Part shown: piece by piece, positions 19,022-31,652 of the stretch
How positions within the stretch are numbered: the first letter of the stretch is position 1
Layout of the letters: each line of letters opens with the position of its first letter
Assembly (NCBI RefSeq): GCF_907164555.1
Contig: NZ_CAJQZC010000001.1
Coordinates: 1-64,000, forward strand
Origin: Paraburkholderia saeva
GTDB lineage: Bacteria; Pseudomonadota; Gammaproteobacteria; Burkholderiales; Burkholderiaceae
Reading direction: 5' to 3'
DNA length: 64,000 nt
Program-made: the position numbers and the translations under genes
The notes under the pieces: model-generated
Databases searched by the model: none
Told to the model about the DNA's origin: nothing
The model's input: only the letters and a program-made list of their open reading frames with translations

Positions 19022-20139
19022 CCGCGACGCAACAGCGCACCCTGATGGTGATGGCCGGCGGCACCGGGGGACACGTGTTCCCGGGGCTCGCGGTCGCTCA
19101 CCGGATGGAAGCGTGGGGCTGGCGCGTCGTATGGCTCGGCAACCCGACCGGCATGGAAGCGACGCTCGTGCCGAAGCACGGCATTCCGATGGAGTTCGTG
19201 CGCTTCGGCGGTTTGCGCGGCAAGGGTCTGAAGACGAAGCTGATGTTGCCGCTGAATCTGCTGCGTGCGTGTACGCAAAGTTTGAGCGTGCTGCGCCGCG
19301 TGAAGCCGGACGTCGTACTCGGCATGGGCGGATACATCACGTTCCCGGCCGGATTGATGGCTGCGTTGAGCGGCCGTCCGCTCGTGCTGCACGAACAGAA
19401 TTCGATCGCGGGCCTGACGAACAAGGTGCTCGCGAAGGTCGCAAAGCGCGTGCTGGTTGCGTTTCCGGATGCGTTACCCCATGCCGAATGGACAGGTAAT
19501 CCGATTCGCGAGGAACTTGCGCTGACATTGGCACCCAAAGCTCGCTACGCACAACGCAGTGGCCCGCTGAATGTGCTGGTCGTCGGCGGTAGCCTGGGCG
19601 CGGCGGCGTTGAACGAAGTCGTGCCGCGCGCGCTTGCGCTGCTCGCACCGGCGCAACGTCCGCGCATCGTGCATCAGGCGGGCGCGAAGCATATCGACGC
19701 GCTGAAAGCGAACTACGCGCAAGCGGGTTTGACGCCGGGCGACGATTTGCAGCTCGTGCCGTTTATCGACGACATGGCGTCGGCCTACGCAAAAGCGGAT
19801 CTCGTGATCTGCCGCTCGGGCGCGATGACGGTCGCTGAAATTGCAGCAGTGGGCGTGGCGGCGTTTTTCGTGCCGTTCCCGTACGCAGTAGATGATCACC
19901 AGACAACCAATGCAGCGTTTCTCGCCGATCACGGCGCGGCGCTGGTCGTGCAGCAACGCGATCTCTCGGCGGATAACCTCGCTGACTGGTTGCGCAGCCA
20001 GACGCGGGAAACCCTCGCGGAGATGGCAGAGCGTTCGCGCTCGCTCGCGAAACCCGATGCCACCGAACAGGTCGCGCAGATCTGCGCCGCCGTGGCGGGT
20101 GTAATCCCGAGCTTGAGCCCGGAAGGAAGGCAACAATGA
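19018..20139 (+). CDS. murG: Lipid II synthase, GlcNAc transferase MurG
   Basis: A membrane-associated GT28 glycosyltransferase of 373 residues that adds GlcNAc to lipid I. The N-terminal [14 protein letters not shown] glycine-rich loop, the [10 protein letters not shown] segment, [13 protein letters not shown] and the C-terminal [17 protein letters not shown]-sugar motif are characteristic. An AGGAAAAGT precedes the start inside ftsW. Overlaps of 4 bp at both ends couple it to ftsW and murC. Confidence 0.97.
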   Translation: MTATQQRTLMVMAGGTGGHVFPGLAVAHRMEAWGWRVVWLGNPTGMEATLVPKHGIPMEFVRFGGLRGKGLKTKLMLPLNLLRACTQSLSVLRRVKPDVVLGMGGYITFPAGLMAALSGRPLVLHEQNSIAGLTNKVLAKVAKRVLVAFPDALPHAEWTGNPIREELALTLAPKARYAQRSGPLNVLVVGGSLGAAALNEVVPRALALLAPAQRPRIVHQAGAKHIDALKANYAQAGLTPGDDLQLVPFIDDMASAYAKADLVICRSGAMTVAEIAAVGVAAFFVPFPYAVDDHQTTNAAFLADHGAALVVQQRDLSADNLADWLRSQTRETLAEMAERSRSLAKPDATEQVAQICAAVAGVIPSLSPEGRQQ

Positions 20140-21527
20140 AACACATCGTCAAACATATTCACTTTGTCGGCATCGGCGGTGCCGGCATGAGCGGCATCGC
20201 CGAAGTGCTCGTCAATCTCGGCTACCAGGTGAGCGGCTCCGATCTGTCGCGCAACGCAGTGACCGATCGCCTCGCCGCGCTCGGCGCGCGCATCGCAATC
20301 GGTCACGACGAGGCGAACATCGAAGGCGCGAACGCCGTTGTCGTTTCGACGGCCGTGCGCAGCGACAACCCGGAAGTGCTCGCTGCGCGCCACCGTCGTA
20401 TTCCGATCGTGCCGCGCGCGGTGATGCTCGCGGAACTGATGCGCCTGAAGCAGGGCATCGCGATTGCCGGCACGCACGGCAAGACGACCACGACGTCGCT
20501 CGTGGCGAGCGTGCTCGCGGCCGGCGGACTCGATCCGACGTTCGTGATCGGCGGCCGTCTGATCAGCGCGGGCGCGAACGCGCGGCTCGGCACGGGCGAC
20601 TTCATCGTCGCGGAAGCGGACGAATCCGATGCGTCGTTCCTGAACCTGTTCCCGGTGATCGAAGTCATCACGAACATCGACGCCGATCACATGGACACCT
20701 ACGGCCACGATTTCGCGCGGCTCAAGCAGGCGTTCATCGAGTTCACGCATCGCTTGCCGTTCTACGGCATCGCGGTGCTGTGCGTCGACGATCCGAACGT
20801 GAAGGAAATCCTGCCGTTCGTGTCGAAACCGATCATCCGCTACGGGTTTGCGGCCGATGCGCAGGTGCGCGCCGTGAACGTCGAAGCGAAAGATGGCCGC
20901 ATGCATTTCACCGCGATGCGTGAAGATGCGGCGCCCATCGACATCGTTTTGAACCTGCCTGGCACACACAATGTGCAGAACGCATTGGCCGCAATCGCAA
21001 TTGCGACTGAACTTGAAGTGAAAGATGCCGATATCCAGCGAGCACTCGCGGATTTCAACGGCGTCGGCCGACGCTTCCAGCGTTACGGCGAAGTGCCGGC
21101 AGCGGACGGCGGCACGTACACGCTGGTTGACGATTACGGGCATCACCCGGTCGAAATGGCCGCGACGGTCGCGGCGGCGCGCGGTGCGTTTCCTGATCGC
21201 AGGCTCGTGCTGGCGTTCCAGCCGCACCGCTATACCCGCACGCGCGACTGCTTCGAAGATTTCGTGAAGGTGCTGTCGACGGTCGACGCGCTCGTGCTGA
21301 CGGAAGTCTACGCAGCCGGCGAAGCGCCGATCATCGCCGCCGACGGCCGCGCGCTCGCGCGCGCGCTGCGGGTGGCGGGCAAGGTCGAGCCGGTATTTGT
21401 CGACACGGTGGATGAAGTGCCGGATGCGCTCGCAGCAGTGGTGCGCGGCGGCGATGTAGTGATCACGATGGGTGCAGGTTCGATCGGCGGTGTGCCGGGT
21501 CGGATCGCCCAGGAACAGAAGGTTTGA
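20136..21527 (+). CDS. murC: UDP-MurNAc-L-alanine ligase
   Basis: The first Mur ligase, attaching L-alanine to UDP-MurNAc; 463 residues. The N-terminal [17 protein letters not shown] is the UDP-binding signature, [10 protein letters not shown] the P-loop, [10 protein letters not shown] and the C-terminal [10 protein letters not shown] further family motifs. GAAGGAAGG lies just before the start inside murG. The stop is one base from the ddlB start codon. Confidence 0.97.
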   Translation: MKHIVKHIHFVGIGGAGMSGIAEVLVNLGYQVSGSDLSRNAVTDRLAALGARIAIGHDEANIEGANAVVVSTAVRSDNPEVLAARHRRIPIVPRAVMLAELMRLKQGIAIAGTHGKTTTTSLVASVLAAGGLDPTFVIGGRLISAGANARLGTGDFIVAEADESDASFLNLFPVIEVITNIDADHMDTYGHDFARLKQAFIEFTHRLPFYGIAVLCVDDPNVKEILPFVSKPIIRYGFAADAQVRAVNVEAKDGRMHFTAMREDAAPIDIVLNLPGTHNVQNALAAIAIATELEVKDADIQRALADFNGVGRRFQRYGEVPAADGGTYTLVDDYGHHPVEMAATVAAARGAFPDRRLVLAFQPHRYTRTRDCFEDFVKVLSTVDALVLTEVYAAGEAPIIAADGRALARALRVAGKVEPVFVDTVDEVPDALAAVVRGGDVVITMGAGSIGGVPGRIAQEQKV

Positions 21528-21528
21528 G

Positions 21529-22473
21529 ATGAGCAGCAATATCGATCCGAAATCATTCGGCAAGGTGGCCGTCCTTCTCGGCGGGAATTCCGCTGAGCGC
21601 GAGGTGTCGCTCAATTCCGGTCGCCTCGTGCTGCAAGGCCTGCGCGACGTCGGTGTCGATGCGCATCCGTTCGATCCGGCTGAGCGTCCCCTCGCGGCGT
21701 TGAAGGAAGAAGGGTTTGTGCGCGCGTTCAACGCGCTGCATGGCGGCTATGGCGAGAACGGCCAGATCCAGGGCGCGCTCGATTTCTACGGCATCCGCTA
21801 CACGGGCAGCGGCGTGCTGGGCTCGGCGCTCGGTCTCGACAAGTTCCGCACGAAGCTCGTGTGGCAGCAACTCGGCGTACCGACGCCGCCGTTCGAAGCC
21901 GTGCTGCGCGGCGACGACTACGACGCGCGCTCGGTTGACATCGTCGCGAAGCTCGGCCTGCCGCTCTTTGTGAAGCCGGCAAGCGAAGGGTCGAGTGTCG
22001 CGGTCATCAAGGTCAAGAGCGCGGATGCACTGCCGGCCGCGCTCGCCGAAGCCGCGAAGTTCGACAAAATCGTCGTGGTCGAAAAGAGCATCGAAGGCGG
22101 CGGCGAGTACACCGCGTGCATCGCAGGCGACCTCGATCTGCCGGTGATCCGCATCATCCCGGCTGGCGAGTTTTACGACTATCACGCGAAGTACGTCGCG
22201 AACGATACGCAGTATCTGATTCCGTGCGGTCTGACGCCTGATGAAGAAACGCGCCTGAAAGTGGTCGCGCGTCGCGCGTTCGACGTGCTGGGCTGCACCG
22301 ACTGGGGCCGCGCCGATTTCATGCTCGACGCGGACGGTAACCCGTATTTCCTGGAAGTGAACACGGCGCCTGGCATGACCGATCACTCGCTGCCGCCGAA
22401 GGCGGCGCGCGCGGTCGGCATCAGCTACCAGGAGCTGGTGGTGAAAGTGCTGTCACTGACACTGAAGGACTGA
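21529..22473 (+). CDS. ddlB: D-alanine-D-alanine ligase
   Basis: An ATP-grasp enzyme that makes D-Ala-D-Ala for MurF. From the ATG one base after the murC stop it has 314 residues, the usual DdlB length. The motifs [57 protein letters not shown] and NTAPGMT are all present. The open frame reads upstream into murC, but the coupled ATG is the expected start. FtsQ follows after 9 bp. Confidence 0.97.
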   Translation: MSSNIDPKSFGKVAVLLGGNSAEREVSLNSGRLVLQGLRDVGVDAHPFDPAERPLAALKEEGFVRAFNALHGGYGENGQIQGALDFYGIRYTGSGVLGSALGLDKFRTKLVWQQLGVPTPPFEAVLRGDDYDARSVDIVAKLGLPLFVKPASEGSSVAVIKVKSADALPAALAEAAKFDKIVVVEKSIEGGGEYTACIAGDLDLPVIRIIPAGEFYDYHAKYVANDTQYLIPCGLTPDEETRLKVVARRAFDVLGCTDWGRADFMLDADGNPYFLEVNTAPGMTDHSLPPKAARAVGISYQELVVKVLSLTLKD

Positions 22474-22482
22474 CGGTTACAC

Positions 22483-23235
22483 ATGTGGAACAACGTTCGC
22501 CAGCTCAATCTCGCCTCCAACGCACTGCATGCGTTGCTGGTGCTCGTGCTGCTGGCGGCAGGCGGTTACTGGATGATCCAGCGCCCGGGCTTCGCATTGC
22601 GCGAAATCCGGATCGACGGCGATACCGAGCACATCAATTCGCCGACGGTGCGCGCAGGTGTGGTCGGGCGGTTGAAGGGCAATTACTTCACCGTCGATCT
22701 GGACAGCGCGCGTCAGGCGTTCGAGCAGATGCCATGGGTGCGTCACGCAAGTGTGCGGCGCGTCTGGCCGAATGCGCTGGCTGTCACGCTGGAGGAGTAC
22801 AAACCGCTCGGGACGTGGGGCAGCGATCAGCTCGTCAGTGTCGACGGCGATCTCTTCACCGCGAACCAGGGCGAGCTGGAGGAGGAACTGCCAGCCTTCG
22901 ATGGACCGGAAGGCACGGCGAAGGAAGTGGTTGCGCGTTATCGGGACTTCAAGACGTGGCTTGCGCCGCTGGGCGCCACGCCGGAAGAAGTGACGCTGTC
23001 GCCGCGATATGCATGGACGGTGAAGCTGTCGAACGGGATGCAGGTGGAGCTGGGCCGCGAGCGCAATCAGGACACGCTGCTCGATCGCTCGCGCCGTCTG
23101 ACAGCGGCCTGGCCGGCGGTGACGCAACGTTGGGGGAAGGATATCGAGTATGCGGACTTGCGCTATCCGAACGGCTTCGCGATTCGCGCAGCAGGCATGC
23201 GTTTTATCAGCGAACCCGACAAGGGCAAGAAGTAA
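22483..23235 (+). CDS. ftsQ: Cell division protein FtsQ
   Basis: A bitopic divisome scaffold of 250 residues with a short cytoplasmic tail and a membrane segment at about residues 11-29 (ALHALLVLVLLAAGGYWMI). The periplasmic POTRA domain follows (FALREIRIDGDTEHINSPTVR), then the FtsQ/DivIB beta domain with MPWVRHASVRRVWPNALAV. It bridges early divisome proteins to FtsL-FtsB and FtsWI. Position between ddlB and ftsA is canonical. Confidence 0.96.
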   Translation: MWNNVRQLNLASNALHALLVLVLLAAGGYWMIQRPGFALREIRIDGDTEHINSPTVRAGVVGRLKGNYFTVDLDSARQAFEQMPWVRHASVRRVWPNALAVTLEEYKPLGTWGSDQLVSVDGDLFTANQGELEEELPAFDGPEGTAKEVVARYRDFKTWLAPLGATPEEVTLSPRYAWTVKLSNGMQVELGRERNQDTLLDRSRRLTAAWPAVTQRWGKDIEYADLRYPNGFAIRAAGMRFISEPDKGKK

Positions 23236-23262
23236 ACGGACATCACACGCAATGAGCACGCT

Positions 23263-24495
23263 ATGAGTAAAGACTATAAAGATCTGCTGGTCGCCCTCGA
23301 CATCGGGACGTCGAAGGTGGTGGCCATCGTCGCCGAGTTGAAGGGCGAAGGTCACTACGAGGTGATCGGCCTCGGCCAGAGCGAATCGAAGGGGCTCAAG
23401 AAAGGCGTCGTGGTGAACATCGAGGCCACGGTGCAATCGATTCAGCGCGCGCTGGAAGAAGCTGAACTGATGGCCGATTGCAAGATCACAAACGTATTCA
23501 CGGGGATCGCCGGCAGCCATATCCGCAGCTTCAATTCGAGCGGCATGGTGGCGATCAAGGAAAAGGAAGTCACGCAGACGGACGTCGCGCGCGTGATCGA
23601 GACGGCGAAAGCGATCAACATCCCGACCGATCAGCAGGTGCTGCACATCCTGACGCAGGAATTCATCATCGACGGCCAGGAGGATGTGCGCGAACCGATC
23701 GGCATGAGCGGCATCCGTCTCGAAGTGAAGGTGCATATCGTGACCGGCGCGGTGAGCGCGGCGCAGAACATCGTCAAGTGCGTGCGTCGTTGCGGTCTCG
23801 AAGTGAACGATCTGATCCTGCAGCCGCTGGCGTCGTCGCTGGCTGTGCTGACGGAAGACGAAAAGGAACTTGGCGTGGTGCTCGTCGATATCGGCGGGGG
23901 CACGACCGATATTGCGATCTTCAGCGAAGGCGCGATCCGTCATACGGCAGTGATTCCGATTGCCGGCGACCAGATCACGAGTGACATCGCGATGGCGCTG
24001 CGCACGCCGACGCCAGACGCGGAAGACATCAAGGTCGGCTACGGCATCGCGAAGCAGGCGCTCGCCGACCCGGACGAAATGATCGAAGTGCCGGGTCTTG
24101 GCGAGCGCGGTCCGCGCACGCTGTCGCGCCAGGCGCTGGCGGCGGTCGTCGAGCCGCGCGTCGAAGAACTGTTTTCGCTCGTGCAGCAGGTCGTGCGCGA
24201 GTCGGGTTATGAGGAACTGCTGAGCTCCGGCGTGGTGCTGACGGGCGGCGCGGCGATGATGCCGGGCATGGTCGAACTCGGTGAAGACATTTTCCTGAAG
24301 CCGGTGCGCATCGGTGCGCCGGAATACGCGGGCGGCCTTGCTGACGTGGTGCGCAATCCGCGTTATTCGACGGCGATGGGTCTGCTCGTCGAGGGCCGCG
24401 CGCAACGTATGCGCGGTCGCAAGGTCGCCGTGCAGTCGGGATCGATGGGCCAGGTGCTCGGCCGTATGAAAGACTGGTTCCTCGGTAATTTTTAA
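23263..24495 (+). CDS. ftsA: Cell division protein FtsA
   Basis: An actin-like ATPase of 410 residues that tethers FtsZ to the membrane. The phosphate-1 motif ALDIGTSKVVAIV, the 1C domain and phosphate-2 DIGGGTTDIAIF are visible. The C-terminal amphipathic membrane-targeting helix GQVLGRMKDWFLGNF ends the protein. It is preceded by 27 bp after ftsQ and followed by a 173-bp gap before ftsZ. Confidence 0.97.
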   Translation: MSKDYKDLLVALDIGTSKVVAIVAELKGEGHYEVIGLGQSESKGLKKGVVVNIEATVQSIQRALEEAELMADCKITNVFTGIAGSHIRSFNSSGMVAIKEKEVTQTDVARVIETAKAINIPTDQQVLHILTQEFIIDGQEDVREPIGMSGIRLEVKVHIVTGAVSAAQNIVKCVRRCGLEVNDLILQPLASSLAVLTEDEKELGVVLVDIGGGTTDIAIFSEGAIRHTAVIPIAGDQITSDIAMALRTPTPDAEDIKVGYGIAKQALADPDEMIEVPGLGERGPRTLSRQALAAVVEPRVEELFSLVQQVVRESGYEELLSSGVVLTGGAAMMPGMVELGEDIFLKPVRIGAPEYAGGLADVVRNPRYSTAMGLLVEGRAQRMRGRKVAVQSGSMGQVLGRMKDWFLGNF

Positions 24496-24668
24496 GGTTT
24501 TACCGCAGCACCCGCAGTACGGCTTGAGTAGCAGGTTTCAAGAGCACAGTTTCAAAAATACGCGCTGGTGCCGGCGGCTGGCGCGCGACAGGAGGTTGCC
24601 CGATCTCCTGCCGGATAACGGCCGAGTAGCTGCTTAGCGGCAGTACATTTTTTCTTGACGGAGGCAAC
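24496..24668 (+). promoter_or_regulatory. ftsA-ftsZ spacer / ftsZ leader
   Basis: This 173-bp gap is the largest inside the dcw cluster. It contains GTTTCAA twice, 14 bases apart (near 24533 and 24547), a GC-rich stretch with dyad symmetry around GCCGGC, and the ftsZ ribosome-binding site GACGGAGGC close to the start. An ftsZ-specific promoter is plausible by analogy with other species, but I see no confident -35/-10 pair. Confidence 0.4.
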
Positions 24669-25868
24669 ATGGAATTCCAGATGCTGGAAACCGAAACCAA
24701 CGGCACCATCATCAAGGTGGTTGGGGTAGGTGGCGCTGGCGGCAATGCCGTTCAGCACATGATCAACCGCGGCGTGCAAGGCGTCGACTTCATCGTGATG
24801 AACACGGATGCACAGGCACTGTCGCGCTCGCGCGCCACGGCTGTGATCCAGCTCGGCAACACCGGTCTCGGCGCGGGCGCCAAGCCGGAAATGGGCCGTT
24901 CGGCAGCAGAAGAAGCACGTGAGCGCATCGCCGATGCACTGCGCGGCGCGCACATGGTGTTCATCACCGCGGGCATGGGCGGCGGCACCGGCACGGGCGC
25001 AGCACCGGTCGTGGCACAGATCGCCAAGGAGATGGGCATTCTGACCGTCGGCGTCGTCAGCAAGCCGTTCGAATTCGAAGGCGGCAAGCGGATGCGTGTG
25101 GCAGAAGCAGGTTCGCAGCAACTGGAGGATCACGTCGACTCGCTGATCGTCGTTCTGAACGACAAGCTGTTCGAGGTGATGGGCGATGACGCCGAGATGG
25201 ATAAATGCTTCCAGTGCGCAGATGACGTTCTGAACAACGCAGTCGCCGGTATCGCGGAAATCATCAATGTGGACGGCCTCGTGAACGTCGACTTTGAAGA
25301 CGTGAAGACGGTGATGGGCGAGCAGGGCAAGGCGATGATGGGCACGGCGACGGTTGCCGGCGTCGATCGCGCGCGTCTTGCGGCTGAGCAGGCTGTTGCC
25401 AGCCCGCTGCTGGAAGGTGTGGACCTGTCGGGTGCGCGTGGCGTGCTCGTGAACATCACGTCGAGCCGTTCGCTGCGTCTGTCGGAAACGCGCGAAGTGA
25501 TGAACACGATCAAGAGCTATGCTGCTGAAGACGCAACCGTGATTTTTGGCGCAGTCTACGATGATGCAATGGGCGACGCGCTGCGCGTGACGGTTGTGGC
25601 AACGGGTCTCGGCCGTGCGGCGAAGAAGCAGCAATCGGCACCGATGACGCTGCTGCGTACCGGCACCGACAACCAGCCGGTCAGCGGCCATGCGCACGCG
25701 TATACGCCCCAGCAGCATCATACGAGCGCGGCCGATTACGGTTCGCTGGATACGCCGGCCGTCTGGCGCACGTCGCGCGATACGGCTGCTTCGCACGTGC
25801 AGGCGCTGCAGGAAAAGGGCGTCGACACGTACGATATCCCGGCGTTCCTGCGCAAGCAGGCGGACTAA
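24669..25868 (+). CDS. ftsZ: Cell division GTPase FtsZ
   Basis: The tubulin-like GTPase that forms the Z ring; 399 residues. The nucleotide-binding motifs GVGGAGGNAV and the tubulin signature GGGTGTG at 104-110 are present. NVDFEDVKTVM is the T7-type loop region. A variable Gln/His/Ala-rich linker precedes the conserved C-terminal peptide YDIPAFLRKQAD that binds FtsA and other partners. It is the last gene of the cluster. No intrinsic terminator is obvious in the 220 bp that follow. Confidence 0.98.
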   Translation: MEFQMLETETNGTIIKVVGVGGAGGNAVQHMINRGVQGVDFIVMNTDAQALSRSRATAVIQLGNTGLGAGAKPEMGRSAAEEARERIADALRGAHMVFITAGMGGGTGTGAAPVVAQIAKEMGILTVGVVSKPFEFEGGKRMRVAEAGSQQLEDHVDSLIVVLNDKLFEVMGDDAEMDKCFQCADDVLNNAVAGIAEIINVDGLVNVDFEDVKTVMGEQGKAMMGTATVAGVDRARLAAEQAVASPLLEGVDLSGARGVLVNITSSRSLRLSETREVMNTIKSYAAEDATVIFGAVYDDAMGDALRVTVVATGLGRAAKKQQSAPMTLLRTGTDNQPVSGHAHAYTPQQHHTSAADYGSLDTPAVWRTSRDTAASHVQALQEKGVDTYDIPAFLRKQAD

Positions 25869-26090
25869 CCGCAGGCTGGGCTGCGCTGCGGCACGTTTGA
25901 TGCGTGCCACCAGCGGTATGCACGGGCGTGGCGGGTGAAGGGCGAACAAGGCCGCGTTTCCTCAGAGGCGCGGCGGGGACAGATGCCCTCTTCGTATTCG
26001 CGAAGCGGATCGGGCAACTGTCGGCAAACGTCAGTTCACTGCGACACGAAAACGTGCGAATGCAAGCCGCATCGATGTAAAGGACTGAGC

Positions 26091-26594
26091 ATGATTCAGG
26101 TAGGTGAAAAGCTGCCGGAAGCAATCGTCTACGAATTGATCGAAGACGAGCGCGAAGGCTGCACGATCGGGCCCAACAGCTTCGACGTGCGCGAACAGAC
26201 CGCGGGAAAGCGCGTGGTGATCTTCGGATTGCCGGGTGCGTTCACGCCGACCTGTTCAGCGAAGCACGTGCCGGGTTATGTCGAACACGCCGCCGCATTG
26301 CAGGCGGCCGGTATCGACGAGATCTGGTGCGTGTCCGTCAACGACGCGTTCGTCATGGGCGCGTGGGCACGCGATCAGCACACCTCGGGCAAGGTGCGCA
26401 TGATGGCGGACGGAAGCGCGGCTTTCACGCGGGCGCTCGGTCTGGAGCAGGATCTGTCGGCGCGTGGCATGGGAATCCGTTCCCAGCGCTACGCCATGGT
26501 GGTCGACGACGGCGTGGTCAAGACGCTGAAAATCGAGGCACCCGGCAAATTCGAAGTCAGCGATGCAGCGAGCATTCTCGCCACGTTGAGCTAG
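26091..26594 (+). CDS. Peroxiredoxin, Prx5 type
   Basis: A 167-residue thiol peroxidase of the Prx5 (PMP20/hybrid) branch, which reduces peroxides in the cytoplasm. The peroxidatic cysteine is C55 in PGAFTPTCSAKHVPGY, and a second Cys lies in WCVSVND. The frame opens at 25935, but the ATG at 26091 has AAAGGA seven bases ahead and matches the family start (MIQVGEKLPE). This gene follows ftsZ in many Burkholderia genomes. The 222-bp gap upstream suggests its own promoter. Confidence 0.9.
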   Translation: MIQVGEKLPEAIVYELIEDEREGCTIGPNSFDVREQTAGKRVVIFGLPGAFTPTCSAKHVPGYVEHAAALQAAGIDEIWCVSVNDAFVMGAWARDQHTSGKVRMMADGSAAFTRALGLEQDLSARGMGIRSQRYAMVVDDGVVKTLKIEAPGKFEVSDAASILATLS

Positions 26595-26808
26595 CTGCGG
26601 GCGTCCGTTTTGCCGTTCTGTCCTGTGAAATGTTGCAGGCAGGCAACGACACGATGACGCTAATGTGACTGGCCGTTACGCGGGTCGATGTCCGGAAACG
26701 CCTCCGTTCCGGGTGTCGGCCCGTCACGCTTTCCGCGCGACAGCTTTGAAGTAAAAATGAGAAACAGATTGATACGTTCGGTGAAAACCCGATGTGAGGT
26801 TGATGGAG

Positions 26809-26814
26809 TATAAT
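26809..26814 (+). promoter_or_regulatory. Candidate -10 element of lpxC
   Basis: A perfect TATAAT lies 57 bases before the lpxC start. No good -35 is found at 16-18 bases, so an activator or an alternative context may be involved. Confidence 0.5.
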
Positions 26815-26828
26815 TCGCGCTATGGAAT

Positions 26829-26854
26829 AAAAAATCCCGATTGGGATTTTCAAT
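26829..26854 (+). promoter_or_regulatory. Hairpin in the lpxC leader
   Basis: AAAATCCC (26831-26838) and GGGATTTT (26843-26850) form a perfect 8-bp stem with a GATT loop between the TATAAT and the lpxC start. The 3' arm ends in four Ts, so it resembles a weak intrinsic terminator or a leader control element. Confidence 0.5.
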
Positions 26855-26870
26855 CGAATAGAAGACCATT

Positions 26871-27788
26871 ATGTTGAAGCAGCGCACAATCAAATCGATC
26901 GTCAAAACGGTCGGCATCGGCTTGCATTCGGGCCGCAAGGTCGACCTGACGCTCCGTCCGGCGGGTCCGGACACGGGCATCGTGTTCACGCGCGTGGATC
27001 TGGCCACGCCGGTGGAGATTCCTGCACAGGCGATGGCGATCGGCGATACGCGTCTCGCTTCGGTGTTGCAGAAAGACGGCGCGCGCGTGTCGACGATCGA
27101 GCATCTGATGTCCGCCTGCGCCGGTCTTGGCATCGACAACCTGTATGTCGATGTCACCGCTGAAGAAATTCCCATCATGGACGGTAGCGCGGCTTCTTTC
27201 GTGTTCCTGATCCAGTCGGCGGGCGTGGAAGAGCAGAACGCCGCCAAGAAATTCATCAAGGTCACGAAACCGGTCGAAATCCGCGACGGTGACAAATTTG
27301 CCCGTCTGGAGCCGTTTTTTGGCTTCAAACTGAAGTTTACGATCGATTTTCGTCATCCGGCCGTCGACAAGACTGGCCAGGCGCTCGAAGTCGATTTCGC
27401 GAATACGTCGTATGTGCGTGAAATCGCGCGTGCCCGTACGTTCGGCTTTGCGCACGAAGTTGAAATGATGCGTGAACTGGGTCTGGCGCGCGGTGGCAGC
27501 ATGGACAACGCGATCGTGCTCGACGAATACCGCATCTTGAACAACGACGGTCTGCGTTACGACGACGAGTTCGTGAAGCACAAGATGCTCGATGCGATCG
27601 GCGACCTGTACGTGGTGGGGCATCCGCTGCTGGCTTCGTACAACGCTTACAAGTCGGGTCACGGCCTGAACAACCAGCTGCTGCGCGAGCTGCTGGCGCA
27701 CGAGGATTCGTACGAAATCGTCACTTTCAACGATCCGAAGCAGGCCCCGCGTGGCTTTGCCTACGATACGCAGACGGCATTTGCCTGA
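26871..27788 (+). CDS. lpxC: UDP-3-O-acyl-N-acetylglucosamine deacetylase
   Basis: The zinc-dependent deacetylase that commits UDP-3-O-acyl-GlcNAc to lipid A synthesis; 305 residues, matching E. coli. The motif [17 protein letters not shown] holds the first zinc histidine. [17 protein letters not shown] holds the second histidine and the aspartate, and the [10 protein letters not shown] segment the general acid/base histidine. The start [11 protein letters not shown] is canonical. It lies downstream of the dcw cluster as in many proteobacteria, but in its own transcription unit with a strong terminator behind it. Confidence 0.97.
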   Translation: MLKQRTIKSIVKTVGIGLHSGRKVDLTLRPAGPDTGIVFTRVDLATPVEIPAQAMAIGDTRLASVLQKDGARVSTIEHLMSACAGLGIDNLYVDVTAEEIPIMDGSAASFVFLIQSAGVEEQNAAKKFIKVTKPVEIRDGDKFARLEPFFGFKLKFTIDFRHPAVDKTGQALEVDFANTSYVREIARARTFGFAHEVEMMRELGLARGGSMDNAIVLDEYRILNNDGLRYDDEFVKHKMLDAIGDLYVVGHPLLASYNAYKSGHGLNNQLLRELLAHEDSYEIVTFNDPKQAPRGFAYDTQTAFA

Positions 27789-27845
27789 TAGCCGACGGGC
27801 GGTTCAGCACCGCTGGCGTGGTTGACGGAACGAATAGCAGGAAAC

Positions 27846-27873
27846 AGGCGGCCTTCGGGGCCGCCTATTTTTT
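27846..27873 (+). terminator. lpxC terminator
   Basis: AGGCGGCC pairs with GGCCGCCT around a TTCGG loop, followed by ATTTTTT. The hairpin overlaps the stop codon of the convergent dciA gene, so the end of that coding region is part of the lpxC terminator. Confidence 0.9.
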
Positions 27874-28362
27874 GGGCTCGCGACTAATGCGATGCCGGGC
27901 CGCCATTCTGGCGAGCGCCTCTCGCAGCGGCGAGGGCGCGAGCGTTTCGCTGAGCGCATGCAGTGCTTCGGCGCCGCGCGCCGTCATACGTGCCTGTTTG
28001 GGCTGCGGCGGCTCTTTCACTGCCTGCGGACGCACGCGGATGCGCAGCGAATTGACTGCCCAGCCGCGTTGCTGCAAATCCGACAGCAGACGGGGTTCAA
28101 GATGTCGCAGGCGCGCGGCAAGCGCGTTGTGTGCGGCAAAAAGCGTCAGTCCCCCTTCCTTGATGAAACCGGGTTCGACACTCGTCGCCAGATAATCGGG
28201 CAGAAGCTGCTTCAGATCGCGCTCCAGCGCGGCAATCTGCTCGACCCCGGCGCGCAGGGCGGCGAACGCATCAGTGCGATTGAGCACTTCTGAGATGGCC
28301 TGCGGGCGGCGTGCCGCGTTCGTGCTTGAAAACGGCCTTGAAAACGACGAGAAACGGCTCAT
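27865..28362 (-). CDS. dciA: DUF721-domain protein, DciA-like helicase loader
   Basis: A 165-residue basic protein with a DUF721 domain (EVLNRTDAFAALRAGVEQIAAL, then the LTLFAAHNALAARLRHLEPRLLSDLQ core). DUF721 proteins include DciA, the ancestral loader of replicative helicase DnaB in bacteria that lack DnaC. The N terminus (MSRFSSFSRPFSS) and the Lys/Pro/Arg C-terminal half look disordered. It is convergent with lpxC and divergent from secA; this location between the two recurs in Burkholderia. The family assignment is good; loading activity is inferred. Confidence 0.75.
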   Translation of the reverse strand: MSRFSSFSRPFSSTNAARRPQAISEVLNRTDAFAALRAGVEQIAALERDLKQLLPDYLATSVEPGFIKEGGLTLFAAHNALAARLRHLEPRLLSDLQQRGWAVNSLRIRVRPQAVKEPPQPKQARMTARGAEALHALSETLAPSPLREALARMAARHRISREPKK

Positions 28363-28663
28363 ATTTTCGCGGAAGCTTTCGAGGTGAGGACAGGCGGAAA
28401 CCGGCGGCAGAACTGATGTTGCCGACCCTACGCCGTGATGCCCGGATTGTACCCCGTCGCTTGCGCGCCGGGCCGTCGTCGGGGGCTACGGGAGCGCGGC
28501 CCGCACTGACCCTGGCCAATCCGCCATGGACACAGGCGTAGCCGAACCTGCGTGCTAAAATCCCCGATTCGAATTCACTCTTGGACCTAAGCCGCCGGGG
28601 CCGTCGTTTCCGGGCTCACACACCGTGTGACCGGGCCGCAGCCGCGACGCAGACACCGATCCG
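28363..28663. other. dciA / secA divergent spacer
   Basis: About 300 bases between two divergent genes. TGCTAAAAT at 28553-28561 is an extended -10 candidate for secA, with no convincing -35. The leader that follows is GC-rich. I see no secM-like open frame or arrest peptide upstream of secA, unlike in enterobacteria. Confidence 0.5.
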
Positions 28664-31477
<2,814 letters not shown>

Positions 31478-31652
31478 GTTGAAAAACGGCGCATGCATCG
31501 CAACTGGTGCACGCGCCGCGTCGTTCCATCTGCGCCATTTAGTCAGTTGGCGCAAGCTGGTTCTCTGGTGGTCCGGCGTTCGCCCGGTCCGCTCATGTTG
31601 ATTCCCGATGTCGGTTCCGTGCCGGCACGCTCATCTCCGACAGGTTGCCAAC

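Noticed and set aside
28363..28663. A secM-type regulator upstream of secA
   Set aside because: No open frame with a signal sequence and an arrest-like C terminus exists in the spacer.
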